This document shows positions 1 through 8,983 of a stretch of 64,000 nt of DNA, one piece after another; the first letter of the stretch is position 1, and each line of letters opens with the position of its first letter. The stretch covers positions 1-64,000 of the forward strand of contig JAFAKB010000049.1 in the NCBI GenBank assembly GCA_019235885.1, in the 5' to 3' direction. This DNA comes from Candidatus Eremiobacterota bacterium. GTDB taxonomy: Bacteria; Vulcanimicrobiota; Vulcanimicrobiia; Vulcanimicrobiales; Vulcanimicrobiaceae. Below the pieces are notes generated by a model. That model made no database searches and was not told the origin of the DNA. It saw only the letters and a list, made by a program, of their open reading frames with translations. Both the position numbers and the translations under genes were made by a program.

Positions 1-238
1 GCACCACGAAATATCCGGGCGGGTAGTCCGCAAATCCGGCCTTCGCGTAGAACACCCACGGCGCGTTGTCGTGCAGCGTGAGCGTCCAGGACTCGAACGC
101 GCGCACGTCGTTGTGAAAGCCCGTGCTGCCGATGAACAGCAGCCGCACGATCAAGCCGGCGAGCAGAATCCCGGTGAGCGGCGTGAGCCAGCTGCGCGCC
201 GCGGCCGGCGCGAGCGCCGCGCGGGCCGATGCGCTCAC
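1..238 (-). CDS. Integral membrane glycosyltransferase, N-terminal fragment
   Basis: Only the first 79 codons lie in the window; the gene continues beyond base 1. It starts at a GTG (236-238) that overlaps the stop codon of the prenyl synthase gene in a GTGA junction, which fixes the start and implies translational coupling. The fragment shows one hydrophobic segment at about residues 18-38, followed by a loop with FHNDVRAFESW and the motif FADYPPGY. An acidic residue soon after the first membrane helix and a YPPGY loop are typical of polytopic lipid-phosphosugar-dependent glycosyltransferases (GT39/GT87-like, PMT fold). Family assignment rests on this short stretch only; substrate unknown. 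Confidence 0.55.
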   Translation of the reverse strand, partial: MSASARAALAPAAARSWLTPLTGILLAGLIVRLLFIGSTGFHNDVRAFESWTLTLHDNAPWVFYAKAGFADYPPGYFVV

Positions 239-1227
239 GCGATCCGCCGGGCGGCGCGGCCGAAGAACGCCCGCACGCGCCCGCTGCGGTCGATTCGCTG
301 CGCGTCCGCGAGCGCGCCGGCGTCGGCAAGCTCCGCGCGGGCCGCGCCGACGGCGGCCTCGCGCGCGCCGAGCCCGTCGAGCGCGGCCAGCGTCGCGTGC
401 ACGGCCTCCTCGCTCAGCGCGGAACCTGACGCGTACGCCGCAGCGACGATCTCGCGCGCCTCCGAGGGCGGCCCGCCGAGCGCCCAGACGACCGGGAAGG
501 TCCACTTGCGCTTGGCCAAATCGGCGCCGGCGGGCTTCCCGGTCGTCGCCGAGTCGCCCCAGATCCCGAGCACGTCGTCCTCGATCTGAAAGGCGGTCCC
601 ATAGGCGCAGCCGAGCCGCGCGTACGCGGCCGCGCGCTCCGTGCCGGCGCCAGCCGCGAGCGCGCCCAGCTCGCAAGCCGCGCCGAAGAGCGCCGCGGTC
701 TTCCCGCCGATCATCGCCCGGTAGTCCTCCATCGTCACCCGCGGTTCGGTTTCGAACGCGATGTCCCGCCCCTGTCCGCTGCACATCGCGAGGTGCGCGG
801 CGAGCAGGACGCGGTTCATCGCGACCTTCGTCTCCGCGTCCGCATGGCTCCCGTCGAGCAGGGTCAGGTACGCGACCGAGCACAGCGCGTCGCCGGCGTT
901 GATGCCGTGGGCGAGCCCGTAGCGCGACCAGACCGCCTCGCGGCCCCGCCGCAGCGTGTCGCCGTCCTCGATGTCGTCGTGGATCAGCGAGAACTCGTGG
1001 ACGATCTCGACCGCGCAGGCCGCGTCGAGCGCCAGCTCCGGCCGTCCGCCTTCCTCTTCCGCGACCTCGAGGACGAGCTGCGAGCGCAAGCGCTTCCCGC
1101 GCCGCCCTTCATCACCGAAGCCGAAGTGGTACCGGATCTGCGTGCTGGTGGCGGAGCCGTCGTCGAACCGGGCGACCGCGGCTTCGAGGGCGGCTTCGAG
1201 GCTATCGACGGCCGCCGGCGAGCGCAT
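235..1227 (-). CDS. ispA: Polyprenyl (farnesyl/geranylgeranyl) diphosphate synthase
   Basis: Condenses isopentenyl diphosphate with allylic diphosphates to make C15-C20 prenyl chains. A 330-residue protein, the usual length. Visible motifs are GKRLRS (44-49, diphosphate binding), the first aspartate-rich motif DDIED (84-88) followed by RRGRE, KTAAL (176-180), and the second aspartate motif FQIEDDVLG (about 213-221) followed by KRKWTFP. The frame is open further upstream, but that part is antisense-like sequence within ispH; the ATG at 1227 gives a normal N terminus and a 26-bp overlap with ispH. Lying directly after ispH fits isoprenoid synthesis. The motifs do not decide chain length (FPP versus GGPP), so the symbol is provisional. 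Confidence 0.85.
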   Translation of the reverse strand: MRSPAAVDSLEAALEAAVARFDDGSATSTQIRYHFGFGDEGRRGKRLRSQLVLEVAEEEGGRPELALDAACAVEIVHEFSLIHDDIEDGDTLRRGREAVWSRYGLAHGINAGDALCSVAYLTLLDGSHADAETKVAMNRVLLAAHLAMCSGQGRDIAFETEPRVTMEDYRAMIGGKTAALFGAACELGALAAGAGTERAAAYARLGCAYGTAFQIEDDVLGIWGDSATTGKPAGADLAKRKWTFPVVWALGGPPSEAREIVAAAYASGSALSEEAVHATLAALDGLGAREAAVGAARAELADAGALADAQRIDRSGRVRAFFGRAARRIA

Positions 1228-2047
1228 CCATCCGGTCCGCGACCCGATCGACCAGCCAGCCCGGCGTCGAGGCGCCCGACATGAGTCCCGCGGTCTCCAC
1301 GCCTGCGAACCAGTCGCCTTGCAGCTCGTCGGGTCCCTCGACGTGGTACGCGCGCGCACCGTTCATCGCGGCCAGCTCGGCCAGGTGCTTGGTGTTCGCC
1401 GACGTCTTGCCGCCGACGACGACCATCACCTCGACCTCGCGCGAGAGCGAGTCGACCTCGCTCTGGCGGTTCTTCGTGTCGGTGCAGATCGTGTTGATCG
1501 CGCGGACTTCGTAGTACTTTTCGCTGAGCTTGCGCACGATCTCGGTGAAACCTGAGCCGTTCCACGTCGACTGCACGACGACGCCGACGCGGCTGGCGCG
1601 CGGCAACTTCTCGACCTCGTCGGCGCTGGTGATGCACCACGCTCCGGGGACGTGCGAGAGCGTCCCTTTCACCTCCGGATGGTTGGGATCGCCGATGACG
1701 ACGATCTTGTAGCCCTCGTCGCGCAGCTTCTCGGCCTGGACGTGGATCTTGGTGACCATCGGGCAGGTCGCGTCGATGACGGTCAGCCCGCGCTCCTTGG
1801 CACGGTCGAGCACCTCGACCGGCAGGCCGTGCGCGCGGACGAACATCGTCTCGGTGTCGACCTCGTCGACGGTGGTCGCGTTCTTGAGCCCTTTCGCTTC
1901 GAGCTCGGCGACCATCTGCGGGTTGTGCACGACGTGGCCGAGCGTGGTCACGCCGGCGCCGAGCCGTTCGACCGCCTCCTCGGCCTTCTTGACCGTGATG
2001 GCGACGCCGAAGCAGAAGCCCTGCGTCTTGGCCCGCTTGATGATCAC
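1202..2047 (-). CDS. ispH: 4-hydroxy-3-methylbut-2-enyl diphosphate reductase
   Basis: Last enzyme of the MEP pathway: a [4Fe-4S] enzyme that reduces HMBPP to IPP and DMAPP. 281 residues. The three cluster-binding cysteines sit in their family contexts: KTQGFCFGV (Cys12), DATCPMVTK and NTICTDTKNRQ. Other family blocks are GHVVHNP and GDPNHPEVKG. The start is the GTG at 2045-2047, overlapping the plsC stop by four bases (GTGA). The gene therefore sits in a coupled series cmk-plsC-ispH-ispA. Presence of ispH shows isoprenoids are made by the MEP route in this organism. Confidence 0.96.
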   Translation of the reverse strand: MIIKRAKTQGFCFGVAITVKKAEEAVERLGAGVTTLGHVVHNPQMVAELEAKGLKNATTVDEVDTETMFVRAHGLPVEVLDRAKERGLTVIDATCPMVTKIHVQAEKLRDEGYKIVVIGDPNHPEVKGTLSHVPGAWCITSADEVEKLPRASRVGVVVQSTWNGSGFTEIVRKLSEKYYEVRAINTICTDTKNRQSEVDSLSREVEVMVVVGGKTSANTKHLAELAAMNGARAYHVEGPDELQGDWFAGVETAGLMSGASTPGWLVDRVADRMDALAGGRR

Positions 2048-2631
2048 CGGTAGCTCCCCTCGAGCGCGCGGATCCGCTGCATGATCTCGGCCGCTCCCTT
2101 CTCCAAATCGCCTCCGTCCGACTGCCGGTTCCGCTCGATGCGGACGGGATCGCCGAAGATCACGGTCACTCGCCTGAACGGCCTGAGCTTGCGCGTCCCG
2201 ACGATCGCCGCCGGAACGACCGGCGCGCCCGACGCCGCGGCCAGAAACGCCGCGCCGGCCTTCTCCTCGTTGGTCCCGCTCACGTTGCGGCCGCCCTCGG
2301 GGAAGATCCCGACCGCGCGGCCTTCCTTCAAGAGCCGCAGCGAGGCGCGCAGCGCGGCGGTCCCGCCGGCCTGGCGGTCGACGGGATAGGCGTTCAGGCG
2401 CGGGATGAGCTGCTTGATCACCGGCATCGCGAACAGCTCTTTCTTCGCCATGTACGCGACCGGCCGCGGGAGCGCGATACCGAGCAGCGGCGGATCGAAA
2501 TTCGATATGTGGTTCGCCGCGACGATGAGCGGGCCGGTTTTCGGAACCTTCTCCGCGCCGACGACGCGAAAGCGGAACAGCGTGCGGGCGATCCCGGTCA
2601 CCACGACTTTCGCGACGTCGTAGAACGTCAC
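2044..2631 (-). CDS. plsC: 1-acyl-sn-glycerol-3-phosphate acyltransferase (PlsC family)
   Basis: Adds the second acyl chain to lysophosphatidate in phospholipid synthesis at the inner membrane face. At 195 residues it is a short PlsC form. The catalytic NHxxxxD motif is NHISNFD (His41, Asp46), and the glycerol-phosphate-binding FPEGGR is at 110-115. The segment AYPVDRQAGG between them is also family-typical. The ATG at 2631 overlaps the cmk stop in an ATGA junction. A cmk-plsC-ispH order is a common bacterial arrangement, which supports all three calls. Confidence 0.92.
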   Translation of the reverse strand: MTFYDVAKVVVTGIARTLFRFRVVGAEKVPKTGPLIVAANHISNFDPPLLGIALPRPVAYMAKKELFAMPVIKQLIPRLNAYPVDRQAGGTAALRASLRLLKEGRAVGIFPEGGRNVSGTNEEKAGAAFLAAASGAPVVPAAIVGTRKLRPFRRVTVIFGDPVRIERNRQSDGGDLEKGAAEIMQRIRALEGSYR

Positions 2632-3305
2632 GCGCGCGCGCCGCCCATCGCGGCGCGCATCCGCGCGACGACGTCCTCCGGCTGCAGATCGGTCGAGTCG
2701 ATCGTAATCGCGTCCGCCGCGGCGCGCAGCGGCGAGACCGCCCGCGTCGAATCGAGCCGATCGCGCTCGACGATCTGCGCTCGCACTTCCTCAAACGGCA
2801 CGTCGATGCCGCGCTCGTGAAACTCGGCCTGGCGCCGGCGCGCGCGCTCGTCGACGGACGCAGTGAGAAAAAACTTGTGCCGCGCGTCGGGCAGAACGAC
2901 GGTGCCGATGTCACGTCCCGCCATGACGACAGGCCCTTCCTCCGCGATTTTTCGCTGTCGCGTGACCAGCTCGGCGCGGATCGCGGAATGCGCGGCGACC
3001 GTCGATACCGCGGCAGCCACGTCCGGATCGAACAGCCGCTCACCGACGTCGCGGTCGTCTATGAGGACGCGGTAGCCCGCAAGAACGGCGAGGTCTGGCA
3101 CGATCGAAATCGTATGATGGGCGAGCATCGCGAGCAACGCCGGCTCATTATCGAGGTCAATGCCGTTCCTCAGCGCGAGATAGGCCACGGCGCGGTACAT
3201 TGCGCCGGTATCGAGATACAGACGCCCCGTCTGCGAGGCGAGCATTCGAGACAGCGTGGTTTTCCCGCTTGCAACCCATCCGTCGATCGCCACGTGATCG
3301 TTCAC
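2628..3305 (-). CDS. cmk: Cytidylate kinase
   Basis: Phosphorylates CMP/dCMP to the diphosphates. 225 residues, the normal length. The P-loop is GWVASGKTT (9-17), a slightly unusual version of the family's GPAGSGKST. It is followed by the substrate motif YLDTGAMYRAVAY. Later conserved blocks are AGRDIGTVVLPDA and RRRQAEFHERG (lid region), then ERDRLDSTRAVSPLRAA. It overlaps plsC downstream by four bases, and its start overlaps the end of the small HEPN-like gene by four bases, so all appear to be one transcript. Confidence 0.95.
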   Translation of the reverse strand: MNDHVAIDGWVASGKTTLSRMLASQTGRLYLDTGAMYRAVAYLALRNGIDLDNEPALLAMLAHHTISIVPDLAVLAGYRVLIDDRDVGERLFDPDVAAAVSTVAAHSAIRAELVTRQRKIAEEGPVVMAGRDIGTVVLPDARHKFFLTASVDERARRRQAEFHERGIDVPFEEVRAQIVERDRLDSTRAVSPLRAAADAITIDSTDLQPEDVVARMRAAMGGARA

Positions 3306-3544
3306 GAAAGCGCGTCCATCGCGGTTGAAAGCAGCTTATGTGCCGTGATCGGCTCAATAACGGCCGGCTTCGTCTTCTTCGGATTGCGATGACTGATCCA
3401 GTCACGGCAATCTTTGATTTGCTTGATGAGCCCCACGTGATTGGGATCGAGCCAGCCTTTGTACAGATCCAGCAATTCATCGAATCTCGCAAACTCAATT
3501 TCGCGCTCGATCCGGTCGAGCACTTGGCTCGCTTTTGGCCCCAT
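3302..3544 (-). CDS. Small protein with HEPN-like RX4H motif, unknown function
   Basis: 80 residues. The C-terminal half contains KQIKDCRDWISHRNP, in which Arg47-x4-His52 matches the RX4-6H signature of HEPN-superfamily proteins, many of which are RNases or toxins. The chain is mostly helical in character and much shorter than a full HEPN domain, so it may be a truncated or minimal version. It lies 8 bp after the stop of a 168-residue unknown protein and overlaps the cmk start, giving a two-gene cassette grafted onto the front of the cmk operon. Base composition looks less GC-rich than cmk. Function is not established; HEPN assignment is from one motif. Confidence 0.5.
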   Translation of the reverse strand: MGPKASQVLDRIEREIEFARFDELLDLYKGWLDPNHVGLIKQIKDCRDWISHRNPKKTKPAVIEPITAHKLLSTAMDALS

Positions 3545-3552
3545 TGGCGTGC

Positions 3553-4059
3553 TCAGCTCCGAACACGTACTTCGAAGTCCGAGACTGCCGGGATCATCAA
3601 CCTGAAGGTGGCCTCGTCGACGAAGCGGACCTCGGGCCCCTCATTGTTACGAAGCCAATACCAGCCTTCTTGCGAAAATTGCGGAAAGAGGTTCCGGCCG
3701 AAATGCTGGACGCCGTTTATCGTGCTTTCAAATCTACCCGGACCGGTAAGGTACAAGATGGTAAGCCGGTCGATCTCTCCCACGAGATTTACCCTGCCGT
3801 CTGCCGCGATCACGACGCCGGCCTCGGGGACCAATTCGGCGATGATTCGACCCTCGGCGGAAATTTGCAAGCCCGGCGCTTCATAGCGTCCGAACGGATC
3901 CTCAACGACGTACCGATGGTCCGTAACCAAAACGCGAGGATCGGCAGAAAGCCATTGACGAACTTCGTTCAGCAAAGCATCCAGCCGTACGCGGAATCGC
4001 TCCTTAAGGACCGCCGGGTCCAGGTTGGCCTGTTCCATTGCATTCATTATTCTCGGCAT
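3553..4059 (-). CDS. Conserved-looking hypothetical protein (168 aa)
   Basis: I do not recognise this protein. The ATG at 4059 is the first of three in MPRIMNAMEQAN and gives 168 residues; either later Met is also possible. The N-terminal third is helical and charged (ERFRVRLDALLNEVRQWL). The middle has a VEDPFGRYEAPGLQI segment, and the rest alternates short hydrophobic strands (IIAELVP, GVVIAA, RLTILYL). There is no signal peptide or membrane segment. It is followed after 8 bp by the HEPN-like gene, which suggests a cofactor, antitoxin or substrate-recognition partner, but that is inference. It is transcribed divergently from radA across a 54-bp gap. Confidence 0.6.
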   Translation of the reverse strand: MPRIMNAMEQANLDPAVLKERFRVRLDALLNEVRQWLSADPRVLVTDHRYVVEDPFGRYEAPGLQISAEGRIIAELVPEAGVVIAADGRVNLVGEIDRLTILYLTGPGRFESTINGVQHFGRNLFPQFSQEGWYWLRNNEGPEVRFVDEATFRLMIPAVSDFEVRVRS

Positions 4060-4073
4060 CGTAGACCGTTCCC

Positions 4074-4091
4074 GTGCCAGGCGTGTGGCAC
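4074..4091. promoter_or_regulatory. Dyad in the divergent radA / small-gene promoter region
   Basis: A perfect 6-bp inverted repeat, GTGCCA-N6-TGGCAC, sits in the short gap between the divergent starts at 4059 and 4114. The spacing is right for a dimeric regulator binding between two promoters. No convincing -35/-10 pair was found, so this is a candidate only. Confidence 0.3.
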
Positions 4092-4113
4092 AATGGAGAC
4101 GTAACAATATCTC

Positions 4114-5436
4114 GTGGCGAAGGCCAAGTCGGTTTATTTCTGTACCGCGTGCGGGTTCGAGTCGGGGCGCTGGCTGGGTCGCTGTCCGTCGTGCGAGGCG
4201 TGGAACACGTTCGAGGACGCGCCGGTGATCAAGCCGGCGAAAGGCGCGCAGGCGCGCGCGGTCGCGGCGCTGCGGACGGCCGGGCCGGTTCCGCTGGCGG
4301 CGGTCGAGGGCGCGCGCGTCGTGCGGCGCCGCACCGGGATGGCCGAGTTCGACGCGCTGCTCGGCGGCGGGATCGTCCCCGGCAGCTTGGTGCTGCTCGG
4401 CGGGCCGCCCGGGGCGGGGAAGTCGACCCTGCTGCTGCAGCTCGCGACGAAGCTCGCGCGCGACGGCTCGCGCGCGGTGTACGTGTGCGGCGAGGAGTCC
4501 GCGGCGCAGACGAAGCTGCGCGCGCAGCGCGTCGGCGCGGCCGAGTCGCTGCTGGTCTTTCCGGAGACGAACTTGCGCGCGATCGTCGACGCGCTGGAGC
4601 GCGACGTTCCCGAGGTGCTCGTCGTCGACTCGATTCAAACGATGTGGCTGCCCGAAGTGGAATCCTTCGCCGGCAGCGTCTCGCAGGTTCGCGACTGCAC
4701 GTCGGTCTTGATGGAGTTCGCCAAGCGGACCGGTTGCGCGACGTTCGTGGTCGGCCACGTCACGAAGGACGGCGCGATCGCCGGGCCGCGGCTGCTCGAG
4801 CACCTGGTCGACACCGTGCTCTACTTCGAAGGCGATCCGTCGGGCGAGTACCGCATCGTGCGCGCGTACAAGAACCGCTTCGGCGGGATCGACGAGATCT
4901 GCGTCTTCGCGATGGACGATGGCGGGCTGCACGAGGTCGCCGACCCGTCGGCGCTCTTTCTGCACGGGCGCGGGGCGCGCCCGAGCGGCTCGTGCGTCGT
5001 GCCGACGCTGGTCGGGACGCGCCCGGTGCTGGTCGAGATCCAAGCGCTGGTCGGCGAGGCCGCGTACGGCACGCCGCGCCGGCTCGCGGCCAACGTCGAC
5101 GCGGCGCGCATGGCGATGATCATCGCGATCCTCGAGCGCCGCGCCGGCATGCACCTCGGCGGGCACGACGTCTACTGCTCGGTCGCCGGCGGCCTGCGCG
5201 TCGCGGAGACGGGCGCCGACCTCGGGATCGCGCTGGCGATCGCCTCGGCGTTTCGCGACGTCGCGCTCGTGCCCGGAACCGTCGCGTTCGGTGAGCTGGG
5301 GCTCTCCGGGGAGGTGCGGACCGTCTCGCAACCCGCGCGCCGGGCCGCCGAGTCGACGAAGCTCGGCTTCACCCGGCTCGTCACGCCGGAAGGCGCGCGC
5401 GACCTCGCCGCTGCAATCCGCCTTGCCTTCGACTGA
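4114..5436 (+). CDS. radA: DNA repair protein RadA
   Basis: RecA-like ATPase that promotes branch migration during homologous recombination. 440 residues, full length. It has an N-terminal C4 zinc finger (Cys10, Cys13, Cys24, Cys27), a Walker A motif GGPPGAGKST (96-105), the RadA-specific KNRFG at 253-257, and a C-terminal Lon-protease-like domain (VGEAAYGTPRR through SVAGGLRV and GELGLSGEVR). The start is the GTG at 4114, just before MAKAKSVYFC, the usual RadA N terminus. A peptidase gene follows after 22 bp on the same strand. Confidence 0.96.
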   Translation: MAKAKSVYFCTACGFESGRWLGRCPSCEAWNTFEDAPVIKPAKGAQARAVAALRTAGPVPLAAVEGARVVRRRTGMAEFDALLGGGIVPGSLVLLGGPPGAGKSTLLLQLATKLARDGSRAVYVCGEESAAQTKLRAQRVGAAESLLVFPETNLRAIVDALERDVPEVLVVDSIQTMWLPEVESFAGSVSQVRDCTSVLMEFAKRTGCATFVVGHVTKDGAIAGPRLLEHLVDTVLYFEGDPSGEYRIVRAYKNRFGGIDEICVFAMDDGGLHEVADPSALFLHGRGARPSGSCVVPTLVGTRPVLVEIQALVGEAAYGTPRRLAANVDAARMAMIIAILERRAGMHLGGHDVYCSVAGGLRVAETGADLGIALAIASAFRDVALVPGTVAFGELGLSGEVRTVSQPARRAAESTKLGFTRLVTPEGARDLAAAIRLAFD

Positions 5437-5458
5437 TTCGACGACCGTGAAAGATTCG

Positions 5459-7318
5459 ATGACCGAGCTGATCCCGCGCGACGTCCTGTTCGACTATCCC
5501 GAAAAAGTCATGCCCGTCCTCTCACCCGACGGAACGCGCATCGCGTACCTGGCGCCGTCGGACGGCGCGCTTTCGGTGTGGGTGCGCACGATCGGCGCGA
5601 ACGACGACCGCGTCGTTGCCTCCGATCCGAAGCGCCCGATCCGCAACGCGCTCTGGGCGCCCGACGGCACGCGCGTCCTTTACCTGCAGGACACCGGCGG
5701 CGACGAGAACTTCCACCTCTTCGCCGCCGATCCGGACGGCAACGCCGAACCGGTCGACCTGACACCGTACGAAGGGACGCGCGTCGAGCTGCAGTCGGTC
5801 GACCCGACGCGGCCCGACACGATCCTGATCGCGATGAACCGCCGCGACGCGCGCGTCTTCGACGTGCACCGGCTGGACCCGCGGAGCGGCGCGGAGACGC
5901 TCGACACCCAGAATCCCGGCACCATCGCTGCGTTCGCCGACGACGCGGAGATGCGCGTGCGCGCCGGAGTCATTCAGCACCCCGACGCATCGACGGAGAT
6001 CGTGGTGCGCGACGAGGTGAGCGCACCGTGGCGCACGCTGGCGCGCTTCGAACCCGACGACGGAACGCCCGACCTCGCCGGCTTCACCCCTGACGGCAGC
6101 GCGCTGTACACGGTCACCAGTGAGGGCGCGAACGCCGCGCGACTGGTGCGCTACGACCTTGCGAGCGGGAAGCGCGAAGAGGTCGCCGGCGATCCGCAGT
6201 ACGACGTCGCGCAGGTGCTCTTTTCGCCGCACACCAAAACGCCGATCGCGGCGGCGGTTCTGCGCGACCGGTTCGACTGGGTGGTGTTGGATGCGGCCTA
6301 CGCGGACGACTTCGCGGCGCTCGCGCGGCAGGTGCCGGGCGACGTGAAGATCGACTCGATCGACCGCGCGGACCGCAGGTGGCTCGTGTCGTCGACGATC
6401 GACGCCGGCTCGCTCTCGTATTGGACCTACGACCGCGACACGAAGCGGGCGGAACGGCTCTTCGTCGCGCGCCCGGCGCTCGAGCGCTACACGCTGGCCG
6501 AGATGAAGCCGGTCACGTACCCAGCGCGCGACGGGCTGACGATTCACGCCTACCTCAGTACGCCGGCAGGCGTCGAGCCGCGCAACCTGCCGACCGTGCT
6601 GTTCGTGCACGGCGGACCGTGGGCGCGCGACGTGTGGGGCTACAACGGCTACGTGCAGTGGCTCGCCAATCGCGGCTACGCCGTGCTGCAGCCGAACTTT
6701 CGCGGCTCGACCGGTTACGGCAAAGCGCACATGAACGCGGGCGACCGCGAGTGGGCCGGCGCGATGCACCACGATCTCCTCGACGCGAAAGACTGGCTGG
6801 TCGCGCGAGGGATCAGCGATCCGGCGCGGGTCGCGATCATGGGCGCCTCATACGGCGGCTACGCGACGCTGGCGGCGCTGGCGTTCGCGCCGGACGCGTT
6901 CGCCTGCGGGGTGGACATCGTGGGCCCGTCCAACTTGAACACGCTGCTCGCCTCGATCCCGCCGTACTGGGAGACGCTGCGCGCAACGTTCACCCGCCGC
7001 ATGGGCGAGGACGAAGCGTTCCTCGCCGCGCAGTCGCCGCTCTTCAAAGCCGACGCGATCCGCGCGCCGCTGCTGATCGGCCAAGGCGCGAACGACCCGC
7101 GGGTGAAGATCGCCGAGTCGGACCAGATCGTCGAAGCGATGCGCCGCAACGGCCAGCCGGTGACCTACGTCGTCTTCGAGGACGAAGGCCACGGCTTCGC
7201 GCGTCCGGAGAACAACAAGCGCTTCAACGCCGCGGTCGAGGCCTTCTTGCGCGACACCCTCGGCGGCCGCGCCGAACCCGCAAGCCCCGACGAGTCGATC
7301 GAGGCGTATCTACGATAG
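5459..7318 (+). CDS. S9 family (prolyl oligopeptidase / acylaminoacyl-peptidase type) serine peptidase
   Basis: Cytosolic serine peptidase of the alpha/beta-hydrolase S9 group. 619 residues from the ATG at 5459; a GTG at 5447 is an alternative start. The N-terminal ~370 residues form a beta-propeller (WD-like blocks such as SPDGTRIAYLAP and WAPDGTRVLYL). The C-terminal hydrolase domain carries the oxyanion block FVHGGPWARD, the nucleophile elbow GASYGGY (Ser464), Asp546 in GANDPRVK and His578 in DEGHGF, a complete triad. No signal peptide is seen. It sits 22 bp after radA and converges on the M61 gene. Confidence 0.9.
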   Translation: MTELIPRDVLFDYPEKVMPVLSPDGTRIAYLAPSDGALSVWVRTIGANDDRVVASDPKRPIRNALWAPDGTRVLYLQDTGGDENFHLFAADPDGNAEPVDLTPYEGTRVELQSVDPTRPDTILIAMNRRDARVFDVHRLDPRSGAETLDTQNPGTIAAFADDAEMRVRAGVIQHPDASTEIVVRDEVSAPWRTLARFEPDDGTPDLAGFTPDGSALYTVTSEGANAARLVRYDLASGKREEVAGDPQYDVAQVLFSPHTKTPIAAAVLRDRFDWVVLDAAYADDFAALARQVPGDVKIDSIDRADRRWLVSSTIDAGSLSYWTYDRDTKRAERLFVARPALERYTLAEMKPVTYPARDGLTIHAYLSTPAGVEPRNLPTVLFVHGGPWARDVWGYNGYVQWLANRGYAVLQPNFRGSTGYGKAHMNAGDREWAGAMHHDLLDAKDWLVARGISDPARVAIMGASYGGYATLAALAFAPDAFACGVDIVGPSNLNTLLASIPPYWETLRATFTRRMGEDEAFLAAQSPLFKADAIRAPLLIGQGANDPRVKIAESDQIVEAMRRNGQPVTYVVFEDEGHGFARPENNKRFNAAVEAFLRDTLGGRAEPASPDESIEAYLR

Positions 7319-7376
7319 CCGACACCCAGAAGCTGCGGCACACGCTTTTCTTCGAATACGCCATGCGAAAGCCGCG

Positions 7377-8855
7377 CTAGCGGCCGATGAACCGTGCGTA
7401 TGCGCGGCGCTCGCTTGCCGAGTGCGGCTTCACGACGAGGTACACTTTCCCACCGAACGTCTCCGTGTACGCGTGAACTCCCAAGCTTGCGAGGTCCGCA
7501 CGGTACGGCAGCTCGTCGGTCCCGACGAGATACCGGCCGGCAAACGGCCCGAAGTCGTGCCCGGCGGCCGTCGTGAGCGCATCCACGAAATCCGCATACG
7601 AGTACGCCACGCCGCGCCGCCCGAACCGCGTCCACAGCACGCGCATCACATTGTCGAGCGTTCGCCGGCCACCCGACGAGCGGCGTAGCTCGAGGTCGAC
7701 GCAGAGCGCCAGCGTCCAGCCTCCGTCGTACACGCCGAAACGGTTCTTCGTCTTGTTCAACCCGGCGTCGATGAGCGAGACGTTGTAGTTCGGCGAGAAC
7801 CAGAAGTAGGAGTACGCGCCCAGGTGCCTCGCCGCGATCTGCCAGTACGTCGAGGCGTCGATGATCCCCGTTCGCAGCAACGTGCGGTTGGCATAGTACT
7901 CGGTGAAGCCTTCGGTGATCGCTTGCAGCCGCCGGCTGTTCGGCTTGATCCGCCGGCCGTTCCAGAAATGGAACAGCTCGTGCGCGATCGTATTGGCCCA
8001 GATCGGCTCGTTCTCGCCGGGTACCGGCGCGGCGGTCGAGATCGCACCGCTGTCGTCGAATGCCTGCCCGTCTTCGTCTCCCAGCGCGGCGGTGAAGACG
8101 AAGCGCGCGCGCGGCGTACCCGCGAAGAGCGTGGTGTACGCTGCGAGCGAGCGCACCGCAACGCGGCGAACGAGCTTTTCGTACCTGCGCATCGCTCCGA
8201 ACAGCACCACGTTGACGTCGAAACCACCTTGGCGAAAGACGACGACCGGCATGGAACCGACGTCGATGGTGTCGTTGGCGAGGGACCGCAACGGCGCTTC
8301 GAACGATTCCGTCTCGCCGGCGACCGGCGTCCAGGGAGCTATCACGGCGGCCCCGCGCGGCAACCGAAAGCGCACGCTCGCCGCAAGCGAGGAGTCCAGC
8401 GAGTCGGGCACGACGAACAGCGACTTCGTCACCAGGTAGAGATCCGAGCCCTCGAAGAAGCCGTTTTGAAGGCGCGCCCACTGCGGCAGTGAACGGAGGT
8501 ACCCGAGCTCGACGTCGTATGCGATGCGCAACGGCTTATCCGCCGCCACCTCCACGTCCCAGCGCGCCGCCTGCGGCTCGTACCGCACCGGCACGACCGC
8601 ACCGTCGGCCGTTCTCGCGCGCAAGCCGATGACATGCCGTGAGCGCTCGTCCGGGCTGGCGCCATTCCACATGACGAATGCCGCGTGGCCGGGCGGCACG
8701 ATCAGCTCGACCTGCGCGCGCTGCTCTCCCGCCGCGAACGAGACGGCGTAGCTGATCGCAGCGGCGCTCGGCGCCTCGCTTGCCGCCACGCCGCGAGGTG
8801 ACGCGAACGCGAACGAGCACGCGACGACGGCCGCGGCCGGCCAGGGAAAGCTCAT
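7377..8855 (-). CDS. M61-like zinc aminopeptidase, exported
   Basis: Predicted secreted or periplasmic metallopeptidase of 492 residues from the ATG at 8855 (an upstream ATG at 8885 would add ten residues). The N terminus MSFPWPAAAVVACSFAFASP is a signal peptide. The zinc motif is HELFHFWNG (His292, Glu293, His296); HExxH followed by WNG is the hallmark of glycyl-aminopeptidase family M61. The third ligand is in TEGFTEYYA about 20 residues later. The usual N-terminal all-beta domain precedes it. No clear C-terminal PDZ domain, present in many M61 members, is obvious here. Confidence 0.82.
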   Translation of the reverse strand: MSFPWPAAAVVACSFAFASPRGVAASEAPSAAAISYAVSFAAGEQRAQVELIVPPGHAAFVMWNGASPDERSRHVIGLRARTADGAVVPVRYEPQAARWDVEVAADKPLRIAYDVELGYLRSLPQWARLQNGFFEGSDLYLVTKSLFVVPDSLDSSLAASVRFRLPRGAAVIAPWTPVAGETESFEAPLRSLANDTIDVGSMPVVVFRQGGFDVNVVLFGAMRRYEKLVRRVAVRSLAAYTTLFAGTPRARFVFTAALGDEDGQAFDDSGAISTAAPVPGENEPIWANTIAHELFHFWNGRRIKPNSRRLQAITEGFTEYYANRTLLRTGIIDASTYWQIAARHLGAYSYFWFSPNYNVSLIDAGLNKTKNRFGVYDGGWTLALCVDLELRRSSGGRRTLDNVMRVLWTRFGRRGVAYSYADFVDALTTAAGHDFGPFAGRYLVGTDELPYRADLASLGVHAYTETFGGKVYLVVKPHSASERRAYARFIGR

Positions 8856-8983
8856 CCAACGCACAGTGTGCCCGCGGACTCTCATTGCGCGCGCCTTCGG
8901 GCAGTCGTTAGAGAAACCTCCGTATGAATTAGGATTCGAGGCCCGCCAAAGCGAATTCGGCGCCGGGACGCGAAGAGGGCGCC

